Source of the DNA: Allobosea sp. UNC402CLCol | GTDB taxonomy: Bacteria > Pseudomonadota > Alphaproteobacteria > Rhizobiales > Beijerinckiaceae | Direction of reading: 5' to 3' | Assembly (NCBI RefSeq): GCF_000745475.1 | Contig: NZ_KN050692.1 | Coordinates: 1-64,000, forward strand | Length of the DNA stretch: 64,000 bases | Part shown: piece by piece, positions 16,572 through 26,087 of the stretch | How positions within the stretch are numbered: the stretch's first letter is position 1 | Layout: the number at the start of each line of letters is the position of its first letter | Made by a program: the position numbers and the translations under genes | The notes under the pieces: generated by a model | Databases searched by the model: none | The model's input: only the letters and a program-made list of their open reading frames with translations | Told to the model about the DNA's origin: nothing

Positions 16572-17347
16572 CAGCGAAAACGCCGATGATCGAGATCTCC
16601 CGGTTGCGGAAATGCTTCGGCCAGCTGGAGGTCTTGAAGGACATCAACCTGCAGGTCGAGCAAGGCGGCGTCGTCGCTTTGCTGGGGCCGTCGGGATCGG
16701 GCAAGTCGACGCTGCTGAGATGCATCAACTTGCTGGTGACCCCTGATGACGGAACCATCCGCGTCGGGGAAGCCAGCTTCCAGTTCGGGAAATCGGTCCA
16801 GCAGCCCAAGACCAGATCGCTGGCCGCGTTCCGCACCCGCACCGGCATGGTGTTCCAGAGCTTCAACCTGTTCCCGCACATGTCGGTGCTTGGCAACGTC
16901 ATCGAGGCCCCCATCCATGTGAAGGGGCTGGACCGGAAGACGGCGACCGACCAGGCGATGGCGCAGCTCGAAAAGGTCGGGCTCGCGGACCGCGCCTCGC
17001 AGATGCCCGACACGCTGTCGGGCGGCCAGAAGCAGCGCGTCGCGATCGCTCGCGCCCTGGCCATGGAGCCGGAGGTCATGCTGTTCGACGAGGTGACCTC
17101 GGCGCTGGACCCCGAGCTCGTCGGCGAAGTCCTGCAAGCGATGCAGAAGCTCGCCGCCGACGGCATGACGATGGTGATCGTCACGCACGAGATCACCTTC
17201 GCGCGCGATGTCGCGGACCGCGTGGTCTTCATGCGCGACGGCTACGTCGTGGAAGAGGGCCCGGCGCGCGAGGTGATCGACACGCCGAGGATGGACGCGA
17301 CGAAGACGTTCCTGAGCCATTTCCACAAGGGCGCGTCGCCCCGGTAA
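16568..17347 (+). CDS. Amino-acid ABC transporter ATP-binding protein
   Basis: A 259-residue ABC ATPase. Walker A is GPSGSGKST, the Q-loop is FQSFNLFPHMSVL, the signature is LSGGQKQRVAIARAL, Walker B is VMLFDEVTSALD and the H-loop His is in VTHEITFA. The sequence is typical of the GlnQ/HisP polar amino-acid group. It is translationally coupled to the permease and followed 24 bases later by the enolase-superfamily gene. Confidence 0.95.
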   Translation: MTAKTPMIEISRLRKCFGQLEVLKDINLQVEQGGVVALLGPSGSGKSTLLRCINLLVTPDDGTIRVGEASFQFGKSVQQPKTRSLAAFRTRTGMVFQSFNLFPHMSVLGNVIEAPIHVKGLDRKTATDQAMAQLEKVGLADRASQMPDTLSGGQKQRVAIARALAMEPEVMLFDEVTSALDPELVGEVLQAMQKLAADGMTMVIVTHEITFARDVADRVVFMRDGYVVEEGPAREVIDTPRMDATKTFLSHFHKGASPR

Positions 17348-17371
17348 ACGCCTGCACAAGAGTTCGATACG

Positions 17372-18493
17372 ATGGAAACAGTCAGCAATCTGCGCGTCTT
17401 CCTGATCGAAAGCCCGATCAAGATGGCGAGGCAACAGGGCGTCGGCGACGTCAAGGGCACGGTGAAGCGCGTCCTCGTCGAGCTGACTTCCTCGTCGGGC
17501 ATCGTCGGCTGGGGCGAGGCTGCGCCGTGGGAGGTCTTCACCGGCACGGCCGAGGCCGCCGTCGCGGCCCTCGACATCTATCTGCGCCCGCTCGTCATCG
17601 GCGCCCGGGTCGATCGCATCCGCGCTCTGACATTGCAGATGAAGAAGGCGCTCGTCGGACATGGCGAAGCCAAGCTCGCGATCGAGACCGCGATGTTCGA
17701 CATTCTCGGGCAGTCGTCGGGGCTCTCGGTCGCCGATCTGCTCGGCGGCCGGGTTCGCGACACCATCCCCCTCTCCTTCTCCATCGCCGATCCGGATTTC
17801 GACGCGGATATGCGGCGCATGGAGGAGATGGTTCCGAAGGGCAACCGGATCTTCAAGGTGAAGACCGGGGTGAAGAGCCATGCCGAGGACGTCGCCCATC
17901 TCGAGGCGATGCGGAACGCATTCGGCAACCGGATCGATCTGCGCATCGACTATAATCAGGCGCTCCAGCCATTCGGCGCCATCAAGAAGCTGCGCGACGT
18001 CGACCAGTTCAAGCCGACCTTCATCGAGCAGCCCGTGCCGCGCGATTGCCTGGCGGCCATGGCCTCTTTCACCGCGGACCTGGATACCCCGATCCTCGCC
18101 GATGAGAGCTGCTTCGATGCCCGGGATCTGCAGGAGATCATCAGGCTTCAAGCCGCCGACGCCATCTCGGTGAAACTGATGAAGACCGGCGGCATGCTCA
18201 ACGCGCAGGCGCTGATGGCGCTGGCGGATCTCGCCAGCATCCCCGGCTATGGCGGAACGCTTTACGAGGGCGGCATCGCCCTCGCGGCCGGGACGCAGTT
18301 CATCGCGGCGACGCCGGGCATCTCGCTGGGCTGCGAATTCTACATGCCGCATCACGTCCTCACCGAAGACGTGCTCGAGGAGAAGATCGAGAACCGCAAC
18401 GGCGAGGTCGTCGTGCCCGATGGACCAGGTCTGGGAATTCGCGTGTCCGAGCGCTCGCTGAGATCGAACGCGCGCATCCTCGCAGAGCGCTGA
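17372..18493 (+). CDS. Mandelate racemase/muconate lactonizing enzyme family protein
   Basis: A 373-residue enolase-superfamily member. The C-terminal barrel shows FKVKTG with the paired lysines K162 and K164, metal ligands D193 (RIDYNQ), E219 (FIEQPV) and D244 (LADES), and K268 in SVKLMKTGG on the opposite face. This Lys/Lys arrangement is that of the MLE subgroup, which includes cycloisomerases, amino-acid and dipeptide racemases and hydroxyproline-betaine epimerases. All perform proton abstraction next to a carboxylate. The neighbours (amino-acid importer, amino-acid dehydrogenase) favour an amino-acid racemase/epimerase or dehydratase role, but this is inference. Confidence 0.9.
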   Translation: METVSNLRVFLIESPIKMARQQGVGDVKGTVKRVLVELTSSSGIVGWGEAAPWEVFTGTAEAAVAALDIYLRPLVIGARVDRIRALTLQMKKALVGHGEAKLAIETAMFDILGQSSGLSVADLLGGRVRDTIPLSFSIADPDFDADMRRMEEMVPKGNRIFKVKTGVKSHAEDVAHLEAMRNAFGNRIDLRIDYNQALQPFGAIKKLRDVDQFKPTFIEQPVPRDCLAAMASFTADLDTPILADESCFDARDLQEIIRLQAADAISVKLMKTGGMLNAQALMALADLASIPGYGGTLYEGGIALAAGTQFIAATPGISLGCEFYMPHHVLTEDVLEEKIENRNGEVVVPDGPGLGIRVSERSLRSNARILAER

Positions 18494-18588
18494 CGCCCGA
18501 CTGATAGCACCACCGCTTTTCCTGAGCCGCTCACGGCCCCGCCGTGACGGAGACGAGAACTATTGCCCAAATTCCAGGGGATATGGTT

Positions 18589-19878
18589 ATGCCCAACGCC
18601 GCCAGAACGCACACATTGGTCATCGGCAGCGGCATCGTCGGCGCCTGCAGCGCGCTCGAACTCGTGCGCGCGGGCCATACGGTGACGCTGATCGATATCG
18701 GTGAGCCGGCGGGCAGGCAGTCCGCGAGCTATGGCCATGGCTGCTGGATCAGCCCGGCATCCGTCGTCCCGATGTCGATGCCCGGCCTCTGGAAAAAGAT
18801 CCCCGGCTATCTGCTGAATCCCGACAGCCCCCTCGTCATTCGCTGGCGGCATGTCCCGCGGCTGCTGCCGTGGCTGCTGCGCTTCTTGTGGGCGGGCTCC
18901 TCCGTCCCGCGCGTCGAGGCAACCGCCCGGGCACTGAGCCAACTGCTCCATGACAGCCCGCAGCGCCACCAAGCCTTGAGCGATGAACTCGGCACGCCGG
19001 AGCTGATCCACCGCGAAGGGCTGCTCTACGCCTATCCGGACAGGCGTGCCTTCGAGGCGGAGGCGCTGTCCTGGCATTTGCGGCGGATGACCGGGCTTCG
19101 GTGGCGGGAACTCGACGCCACGGCTCTGGCCGAAAGGGAGCCGGATCTCGATCGGCATTACGGGTTCGGGATCCTCGCCGAGGACGGCGCCCATTGCGTC
19201 GATCCAGGCCGCTACGTCTCGAAGATCGTCGAGATGGCGGCCGCCCGGGGAGCAAAGGTGATCCGGGCCAAGGCGGGCGGATTCGTGTTCGCCGGCGAAC
19301 GGCTCGTCGGCGTCCGAACCGATATCGGCCTGATCGCATGCGATCAGGCCGTCGTGGCCGCAGGGGCATGGTCGAAGAGACTGGCCAGCGGTGCCGGCGA
19401 CGAGATCCCGCTTGAAAGCGAGCGGGGCTATCACGGCGTCATTCCCCTGAAGGCGGGAGGACCGCGCCACCCGGTCATGCCGAGCGACGGCAAGATGGCG
19501 AACACGCCGACGCTGGCGGGCCTGCGCCTGTCCGGCCAGGTCGAGCTGGCCTCGATCGATACGCCCCCGAACTGGAGCCGCGTCGATATCCTGATCGGCC
19601 ATGCCCGCCGGACCTACCCCGCGCTGGCCCGGATGCAGGAACTGAGCGTCGACAAATGGATGGGGCATCGCCCGTCGACGCCGGACGGCCTCCCGGTCAT
19701 CGGAAGATCCACGCGATCCCCGAATGTCTTCTACGCCTTCGGACATGGTCATGTCGGCTTCGCCTCAGGCCCGGTGACGGGCCGCATCGTGGCCGAGCAT
19801 CTGGCGGGGCTGCCAGGCGCTTTCGACATCGGCCCGTACTCGCCCCGGCGCTTCAAGTTTGGGCGGATCGAGCCATGA
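18589..19878 (+). CDS. FAD-dependent D-amino-acid dehydrogenase-like oxidoreductase
   Basis: A DAO/DadA-family flavoprotein of 429 residues. The FAD dinucleotide-binding motif VIGSGIVGACSALELVRAG is N-terminal and the C-terminal FAD site reads MGHRPSTPDGLPVIG followed by FGHGHVGFASGP. Family members oxidise D-amino acids or related amines to the 2-oxo acid, passing electrons to the respiratory chain or to oxygen. The ATG at 18589 has AGGGG eight bases upstream; 18583 and a GTG at 18544 are possible. Its place after an enolase-superfamily enzyme suggests it receives that enzyme's product. Confidence 0.9.
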   Translation: MPNAARTHTLVIGSGIVGACSALELVRAGHTVTLIDIGEPAGRQSASYGHGCWISPASVVPMSMPGLWKKIPGYLLNPDSPLVIRWRHVPRLLPWLLRFLWAGSSVPRVEATARALSQLLHDSPQRHQALSDELGTPELIHREGLLYAYPDRRAFEAEALSWHLRRMTGLRWRELDATALAEREPDLDRHYGFGILAEDGAHCVDPGRYVSKIVEMAAARGAKVIRAKAGGFVFAGERLVGVRTDIGLIACDQAVVAAGAWSKRLASGAGDEIPLESERGYHGVIPLKAGGPRHPVMPSDGKMANTPTLAGLRLSGQVELASIDTPPNWSRVDILIGHARRTYPALARMQELSVDKWMGHRPSTPDGLPVIGRSTRSPNVFYAFGHGHVGFASGPVTGRIVAEHLAGLPGAFDIGPYSPRRFKFGRIEP

Positions 19879-19985
19879 GGGCCGGCATGGTTGGCTGCGT
19901 CAGCTCGGGCCAAGCCGCCCGCTTCCAAGCTCAACAGCCCCATCGATAACCAAGACATTGCAGGACATTAAAGGAGAACTCGGAC

Positions 19986-21740
19986 ATGCGTGGCGCGGAT
20001 ATCCTGGTCGAGATGCTGATCGGCTATGGCGTCGAGGTGATCTTCGGCGTGCCGGGCGACACGAACGTGCCGCTTTATGAAGCGCTGCAACAGAACGAGG
20101 GCCGCATTCGCCATGTCATGGCGCGCGACGAGCGTTCGGCGGGCTACATGGCCGACGCCTATGGCCGCTTCACCAGGAAGCCGGGCGTTTTCGAGTGCCC
20201 GTCGGGCGCCGGTGCCATGTATTCGCTGCCGCCGGTCGCGGAATCCAACGCCTCCTCGGTTCCCGTCATTCTCCTGACGATCGACATCCCCCTGCCGGGC
20301 GAGGGCCGCGGCGTCCTGACCGAGCTCGATTGCGCACGTCTTTTCGAGCCGATCACCAAGATGTCCGTGCAGGTCAAGTCGGCGGAAAAGCTGCCGGAGA
20401 TCATCCGCCGCGCCTTTCGCGTCGCGACCTCCGGCAAGCCCGGCGCCGTTCACCTGCAGATTCCGGAGGATATGCTGATGGCGGAGGTCGATCCGGCCCG
20501 CATCTCCATGCATGTCGAGACGGAGTGCATGGAGTTTCCGGCCTATCCGACGCTCCCTGCCCCGGAAAAGCTCGACACGCTGATATCGCTGCTGACCGGC
20601 AGCAAGCGCCCGCTGATCGTCTCGGGCGGTGGCGTCAACCGCTCCTGCGCCGGCCCGGACGTCACCGAGCTGGCCGAGCGCCTGAACATCCCCGTCTGCA
20701 CGACGATGACCGGACAGGGCACCATGCCCGACGATCATCGCCTCGCGGTCGGCGTCATCGGCGACAACGGCTTCCATCCGCATGCCAATTGGGCGCTGGA
20801 ACATGCCGACTTCGTGCTCTTCGTGGGCTCGCGGATGGGTTCGGTCGTCACCATCGGCTGGACCTTCCCGAAGATCACGCTGAACAAGCGCGTCGCCCAG
20901 ATCGATATCGATCCGGAGGTCATGGCGAACAATTATCAGAACGTGGTGTCGGTCCAGGGCGACGCCAGCCTCGTCCTGCGACGCCTGATCGAGATGGCTC
21001 CCGCCGAGAACGATGCCGGCCGGACGCAGGGTTGGGTGGATCAGCTCAACGAGCTGCGCGCGAATTTCTGGGCGAATGCCGAAGCCTTGTTGAGCTCGGA
21101 GGCGACGCCTCTGCGGCCGGAACGGGCCGTGCGCTGCTTCAACGAGGCTCTGGAGCTCTACGGCAAGCCGGCTCACATCTACTCGGACGCGGGCACGCCG
21201 ACGCCTCACATGACGCGTTTCCTCAAGCTCAAGGATCGCAGAACGCGCTTCGCCATCCCGCGCGCCTTCGGCGGCCTCGGTTCGGCGCTGCCGGCGACTG
21301 TTGGCGCCTGGTTCGCGGACAAGGAACGCCGGCCCATCGGCATGTTCGGCGATGGATCATTCGGGATGTCGGTCGGCGAATTGGAGACGCTGGTCCGGTT
21401 GCAGGTTCCAGCCATTCTCTTGCTGTTCAACAACGGCACTTTCGGATGGATCAAAGGTCTGCATCGGCTGAAAGGCCATAACCAGTGCTTCGGCGTCGAT
21501 TTTACGCCGCCGCGCGGGCAGGCCATTGCCGAGGCCTTCGATGTGAAAGCCTGGACCGCGACGAACTCAGAGGAACTCGACGCGGCGCTGGCCAAAGCCT
21601 TCGCCTACACCGACGGGCCGTGCCTGATCGACATCCACGTCGAATCGATCGCGGACCGGGTGCCGCCGGTTTACTCATGGCTGACGAAGCGCGGCAAAGA
21701 CCCGCTCAGCGTCGCGGCCGAGGACGTGCGCTACTTCTGA
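19986..21740 (+). CDS. Thiamine-diphosphate-dependent enzyme, acetolactate synthase-like
   Basis: A 584-residue protein with the three-domain architecture of the acetolactate synthase/benzoylformate decarboxylase family. The catalytic Glu that activates the thiazolium is E49 (MARDERSAGYMADAYG), and the TPP/Mg motif runs from GDG 455-457 to N482-N483. The middle domain resembles the ALS FAD/structural domain. Such enzymes decarboxylate or carboligate 2-oxo acids. It is preceded by AAAGGAG and closes the operon; a role on the 2-oxo acid made by the upstream flavoenzyme is likely but unproven. It is not the housekeeping ilvB by context. Confidence 0.88.
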   Translation: MRGADILVEMLIGYGVEVIFGVPGDTNVPLYEALQQNEGRIRHVMARDERSAGYMADAYGRFTRKPGVFECPSGAGAMYSLPPVAESNASSVPVILLTIDIPLPGEGRGVLTELDCARLFEPITKMSVQVKSAEKLPEIIRRAFRVATSGKPGAVHLQIPEDMLMAEVDPARISMHVETECMEFPAYPTLPAPEKLDTLISLLTGSKRPLIVSGGGVNRSCAGPDVTELAERLNIPVCTTMTGQGTMPDDHRLAVGVIGDNGFHPHANWALEHADFVLFVGSRMGSVVTIGWTFPKITLNKRVAQIDIDPEVMANNYQNVVSVQGDASLVLRRLIEMAPAENDAGRTQGWVDQLNELRANFWANAEALLSSEATPLRPERAVRCFNEALELYGKPAHIYSDAGTPTPHMTRFLKLKDRRTRFAIPRAFGGLGSALPATVGAWFADKERRPIGMFGDGSFGMSVGELETLVRLQVPAILLLFNNGTFGWIKGLHRLKGHNQCFGVDFTPPRGQAIAEAFDVKAWTATNSEELDAALAKAFAYTDGPCLIDIHVESIADRVPPVYSWLTKRGKDPLSVAAEDVRYF

Positions 21741-21757
21741 ACAGGCAGGAACGCATC

Positions 21758-21779
21758 GAGGCGGCGGCGCGACCGCCTC
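21758..21779. terminator. Hairpin between convergent genes
   Basis: GAGGCGG (21758-21764) pairs with CCGCCTC (21773-21779) between the TPP-enzyme gene and the convergent lipoprotein gene. There is no T tract, so a classical intrinsic terminator is uncertain. Confidence 0.25.
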
Positions 21780-22224
21780 ACTCGACGGCCTTGCATTCCA
21801 TCCTGACGCGCTCGCCCGGCTGGTTCGTCGTCTGGCAGGACACCTTGGCAGGGAGCAGCGGCGCGCTCTCCTGCGGAACTGTCGCGCGGGCCGGCCCCGC
21901 CGAAACCGGCACAGTCCGGGCCGTCGACAGCCTTGCGGTCTGCTGAGGCCGGCGCCGTTCGACCGGCCGGCGCAGTTCCTTCAGCTGGATGGCGGGCTCG
22001 GAGAGCGGCACGGCTACAACCTCCTGCCGGGCGGGAGGCGTGTCGGCGATCACCAGAGGCGGCGCCTGCTCAGGCGTCGGCTTCCACGGCGTCCAGGAAC
22101 TCAGCCGCGCAAAGGCTTCGACCGTCGGCTTGGTCAAGCTTTCCGCCGTCGGCATGGACTGCATGCAGCCCGATAGCGCGATCCCTGTCAGGCACAGGGC
22201 AGTCCGGTTCGAAATCGACAGCAT
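21778..22224 (-). CDS. Small lipoprotein, hypothetical
   Basis: 148 residues starting MLSISNRTALCLTGIALSGC; the LSGC lipobox after a short hydrophobic stretch identifies a lipoprotein. The mature part is Pro/Arg-rich and low in complexity, ending with a short segment containing two Cys (VSCQTT, MECKAVE). No family is recognised. The frame is open upstream to 22326, but the start at 22224 places the signal correctly. It converges on the TPP-enzyme gene. Confidence 0.6.
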   Translation of the reverse strand: MLSISNRTALCLTGIALSGCMQSMPTAESLTKPTVEAFARLSSWTPWKPTPEQAPPLVIADTPPARQEVVAVPLSEPAIQLKELRRPVERRRPQQTARLSTARTVPVSAGPARATVPQESAPLLPAKVSCQTTNQPGERVRMECKAVE

Positions 22225-22378
22225 GATCGCCCCATCTTGCTGTGGTTTTTGTTTTGCATCGGCGTTTTCCGACTTTTCGGGCCGATGCTCACGGAACATG
22301 ACTGGCGGCACTATCGACCGATGCACCGCTCTGGGTCAACCGCAGGCTGCCGGAACAGTTTGCGGTCCGGCCCCGATC

Positions 22379-25300
22379 TCAGGCTGCCTTCTTGCGTTCG
22401 GCGATGCGGGCGAGATCGGTGAGCAGGCGGCGCGTCGCCTTCAGCCGCTGCTCGACGCTGTCGAAATCGTCGATGAAGACGACACGCATGTCGGGGCGCA
22501 CCTTCGCCAGCGTGCCGATCTTGGCGACATAGGAGACGAGGCCTTCCGGGTTGGCGAACTCGTTGTTGCGGAAGGCGACGATGATGCCCTTCGGCCCGGC
22601 CTCGACCTTCTCGACATTGGCGCGCTTGCAGAGCGCCTTGATCGCGACGATCTCCAGCAACTGGTTGACCTCCTCCGGCAGCGGGCCGAAGCGATCGACC
22701 AATTCGGCGCCGAAGGACTGCAATTCGGCATCGTCGTCCATGGTCGAGAGGCGCTTGTAGAGCGTCAGCCGCAGCGTCAGGTCGGCGACATAGTGCTCGG
22801 GGATCATCACGGGCGCACCGACCTGGATCGCCGGCGACCATTGCGTCTCGGTCTCGAACTCGATGCCGGCCTTGAGCGCCGCCACGGCCTCCTCCAGCAT
22901 CTGCTGGTAAAGCTCGTAGCCGACTTCCTTGATATGGCCGGACTGCTCGTCGCCGAGGAGATTGCCGGCGCCTCGAATGTCGAGGTCGTGGCTGGCGAGC
23001 TGGAAGCCGGCGCCGAGCGTATCGAGCGACTGCAGAACTTTAAGCCGCTTGTCGGCCTGCTCGGTGAGCTTGCGGTTGGCCGGCACGGTGAAGAGCGCAT
23101 AGGCCCGTGTCTTCGAGCGGCCGACGCGGCCCCTGAGCTGGTAGAGCTGGGCGAGGCCGAACATGTCGGCGCGATGCACGATCAGCGTATTCGCGGTCGG
23201 GATATCGAGGCCCGACTCGACGATCGTGGTCGAGAGCAGGATGTCGTACTGGCCGTCATAGAAGGCCGTCATCACGTCCTCCAACGTGCCCGCCGCCATC
23301 TGGCCATGGGCGATGCCGACCTTGGCCTCCGGCACCTGCTTGTCGAGGAAATCCTTGACCTCGGCGATGTCCTCGATGCGCGGCACGACATAGAAGGAGC
23401 GCCCTCCCCGGTAGCGCTCGCGCAGCAAGGCCTCCCGCACGATCAGCGGGTCGAAGGGCGTGACGAAGGTGCGCACGGCGAGACGGTCGACCGGCGGCGT
23501 CGCGATGATCGAGAGCTCGCGCACCCCGGTCATGGCGAGCTGGAGCGTGCGCGGGATCGGCGTCGCCGAGAGCGTCAGCATATGCACCTCGGCGCGCAAT
23601 TCCTTCAGCTTCTCCTTATGGGCGACGCCGAAATGCTGCTCCTCGTCGACGATGACGAGGCCGAGATCCTTGAAGTCGACGCCCTTGCCGAGCAGGGCAT
23701 GGGTTCCGACGACGATGTCCATCGTGCCGTCCCTCGCGCCCTGCTTCACTGCCTTGAGATCGGCCGAGCCGACGAAGCGCGAGGCCTGCCCGACATTGAC
23801 AGGTAAGCCGGCAAAACGATCCGCGAAGTTGCGGTAATGCTGACGCGCCAGCAGCGTCGTCGGCACCACGACCGCGACCTGCTTGCCGTTGAGCGCGGTC
23901 GCGAAAGCGGCCCGCAGTGCGACCTCGGTCTTGCCGAAGCCGACATCGCCGCAGACGAGCCGGTCCATCGGGCGCCCGGCCGCGAGGTCGTCGAGCACTG
24001 CATCGATGGTGTTCTGCTGGTCTTCCGTCTCCTCAAAGGGGAAGCGGGCGACGAATTCGTCGTAGAGCCCATCCGGTGGCACGAGGCGCGGCGCGTCCTT
24101 GAGCGCGCGCGCCGCCGCGATCTGGATGAGCTTGCCCGCCATCTCGCGGATGCGCTGCTTGAGCTTGGCCTTGCGCGCCTGCCAACCGCCGCCACCGAGC
24201 CGGTCGAGCTGGACTTCGGTATCCTCGGAGCCGTAGCGGGAAAGCAGTTCGATGTTTTCGACCGGCAAAAATAGCTTCGAATCGCCGGCGTAATGGATCT
24301 CCAGGCAGTCATGTGGCGCGCCGGCCGCCGTGATCGATTGCAGGCCGATGAAGCGGCCGATGCCGTGATCGACATGGACGACGAGATCGCCCGGCACGAG
24401 CGACGACAGCTCCGCGATGAAATCCTGCGGTCGCTTGGTCTTGCGGCGCGGACGCACGAGGCGGTCGCCGAGAATGTCCTGCTCGCCGATGACGGCAAGG
24501 CGCCCGGCCTCGAAACCGCTCTCGAAACCCCAGACCGCGAGCGCGACCGTGCCGGGCTTGAGATCGAAGGCCGCGCGCAGCGAGCCGGTCATCTGGACGC
24601 TTTTCAGCCCATGATCCTCGAGGACATGGGCCAGGCGCTCGCGCGACCCTTCCGACCAGGCGGCGAGGATGACGCGCTTGCCGTCGGATTCCAGCGCGCG
24701 GACATGGGCGACGGCGGCCTCGAAGACACTGCCGGACTCGCCGGCGCGCTCGGCCGCGAAGCTGCGGCCCTGCTTGCCGCCGAGATCGAGGATGAGCTTG
24801 CCCTCGCTGTCGGGCAGCTGGAACGGGGTGAGCGTCGCGACGCCCGCGGCATCGACGATGCCGCGCCATTCGGCCGGCGAGAGATAGAGCGCATCGGGGA
24901 GCAGCGGCTTGTAGGGGATGCCGCCCGCCCCGCCCTGGTCGAGCGCAGCCTTGCGGGCGTCGTAATAGTCCTTGATCAGGCTGATGCGCTCGCCGACCGC
25001 GTCCTCGGCCTGATGGTCGAGCACCAAGGGCACGTCCGGCAGATAGGTGAAGAGCGTGTCGAGCTTTTCCGCCAGCAGCGGCAGCCAGTGCTCCAGACCA
25101 GCCGGGCGGCGGCCTTCGCTGACGGCTTCGTAGAGCGTGTCGTCACGGCCGGGCGTGCCGAATGTGGAAATATAGGACTGGCGAAAGCGACGGATGCTCT
25201 CGCTCGTCATCTGCGCTTCGGACATCGGCACGAGGTCGAGCCCGCGCAATTGCCCGGTGGTGCGCTGCGTCTCCGGATCGAAGGTGCGGATCGATTCCAG

Positions 25301-25927
25301 CGTATCGCCGAAGAAATCGAGCCGGATCGGCGCCGGCATGCCCGGCGGGAACAGGTCGACGATGCCGCCGCGCACGGCGAATTCGCCGGTCTCGCGCACG
25401 GTCGAGGTGCGCAGATAGCCGTTGATGTCGAGCCAGCGCGCCAGCTCCTCGATATCGACCATGTTGCCCGGCGCTGCCGAGAAGCTCTCGGACGCCACCT
25501 TGCCGAAGGCCGGCACACGCTGGAGCGCGGCGTTGACGGTGGTCAGCAGCAGGCGCGGCCGGTCGCCGGATTTGGTCTTGGCGAGGCGCGACAGCGTTGT
25601 CATCCGGTGCGCGACGATGGCCGGCGCCGGGGAAACACGGTCATAGGGCTGGCAGTCCCAGGCCGGGAAACTCATCACCTCAAGATCGGGCGCGACGAAT
25701 TGCAGCGCATTCTCAAGCACCTGCAGGCGTTGGCCGTCGCGGGCGATGAAGACGAGCATCGCTGCCCCCTCGGCCTTCTTCGTCCGGGCGCGGGTGAGAT
25801 CGGCGAGGACGACGGCGTCGAATCCATCGGGCACGCCGGCGAGCGTCGGCTTGTCGCCGCGGTTCAGTGCGTCGAGCAGGCGGTCGAGCTGCGGCTTGGC
25901 AACCTGGCTGGGAGGAGGAATGCTCAT
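22379..25927 (-). CDS. mfd: Transcription-repair coupling factor
   Basis: A full-length Mfd of 1182 residues that displaces stalled RNA polymerase and recruits UvrA to lesions. The N-terminal UvrB-like domains (about 1-340), the RNA-polymerase-interacting domain (about 490-560, beginning PGDLVVHVDHGIGRF) and the RecG-like translocase are all present. Walker A is VCGDVGFGKTEVALRA, the DEEQ box is VIVDEEQHFG, followed by TLSATPIPRTLQLA and the TRG region with QLRGRVGRS. The C-terminal autoinhibitory domain ends at 22379. Confidence 0.97.
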   Translation of the reverse strand: MSIPPPSQVAKPQLDRLLDALNRGDKPTLAGVPDGFDAVVLADLTRARTKKAEGAAMLVFIARDGQRLQVLENALQFVAPDLEVMSFPAWDCQPYDRVSPAPAIVAHRMTTLSRLAKTKSGDRPRLLLTTVNAALQRVPAFGKVASESFSAAPGNMVDIEELARWLDINGYLRTSTVRETGEFAVRGGIVDLFPPGMPAPIRLDFFGDTLESIRTFDPETQRTTGQLRGLDLVPMSEAQMTSESIRRFRQSYISTFGTPGRDDTLYEAVSEGRRPAGLEHWLPLLAEKLDTLFTYLPDVPLVLDHQAEDAVGERISLIKDYYDARKAALDQGGAGGIPYKPLLPDALYLSPAEWRGIVDAAGVATLTPFQLPDSEGKLILDLGGKQGRSFAAERAGESGSVFEAAVAHVRALESDGKRVILAAWSEGSRERLAHVLEDHGLKSVQMTGSLRAAFDLKPGTVALAVWGFESGFEAGRLAVIGEQDILGDRLVRPRRKTKRPQDFIAELSSLVPGDLVVHVDHGIGRFIGLQSITAAGAPHDCLEIHYAGDSKLFLPVENIELLSRYGSEDTEVQLDRLGGGGWQARKAKLKQRIREMAGKLIQIAAARALKDAPRLVPPDGLYDEFVARFPFEETEDQQNTIDAVLDDLAAGRPMDRLVCGDVGFGKTEVALRAAFATALNGKQVAVVVPTTLLARQHYRNFADRFAGLPVNVGQASRFVGSADLKAVKQGARDGTMDIVVGTHALLGKGVDFKDLGLVIVDEEQHFGVAHKEKLKELRAEVHMLTLSATPIPRTLQLAMTGVRELSIIATPPVDRLAVRTFVTPFDPLIVREALLRERYRGGRSFYVVPRIEDIAEVKDFLDKQVPEAKVGIAHGQMAAGTLEDVMTAFYDGQYDILLSTTIVESGLDIPTANTLIVHRADMFGLAQLYQLRGRVGRSKTRAYALFTVPANRKLTEQADKRLKVLQSLDTLGAGFQLASHDLDIRGAGNLLGDEQSGHIKEVGYELYQQMLEEAVAALKAGIEFETETQWSPAIQVGAPVMIPEHYVADLTLRLTLYKRLSTMDDDAELQSFGAELVDRFGPLPEEVNQLLEIVAIKALCKRANVEKVEAGPKGIIVAFRNNEFANPEGLVSYVAKIGTLAKVRPDMRVVFIDDFDSVEQRLKATRRLLTDLARIAERKKAA

Positions 25928-25956
25928 TCGATCGTCGTTCGTCCAAAAATCTCAGG

Positions 25957-26066
25957 TCATCCCGGACAAGCCGCGAAGCGGCGCCGAGCCGGGATCCATG
26001 CCTCAATCTCTATCGGCAGCGTTCCGGAATGGATCCCGGGTCTATGCTTCGCTACGCCCGGGATGA
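25957..26066. repeat. Composite palindromic intergenic repeat
   Basis: TCATCCCGG at the left end is the inverse of CCGGGATGA at the right end (about 26058-26066), and the interior holds CCGGGATCCAT against ATGGATCCCGG. The whole 110-base unit can fold as a nested hairpin between mfd and sdhE. Units of this style are dispersed through genomes of Hyphomicrobiales. There is no ORF in it. Confidence 0.65.
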
Positions 26067-26087
26067 CAGCGCACAGTTCATCGGTGC

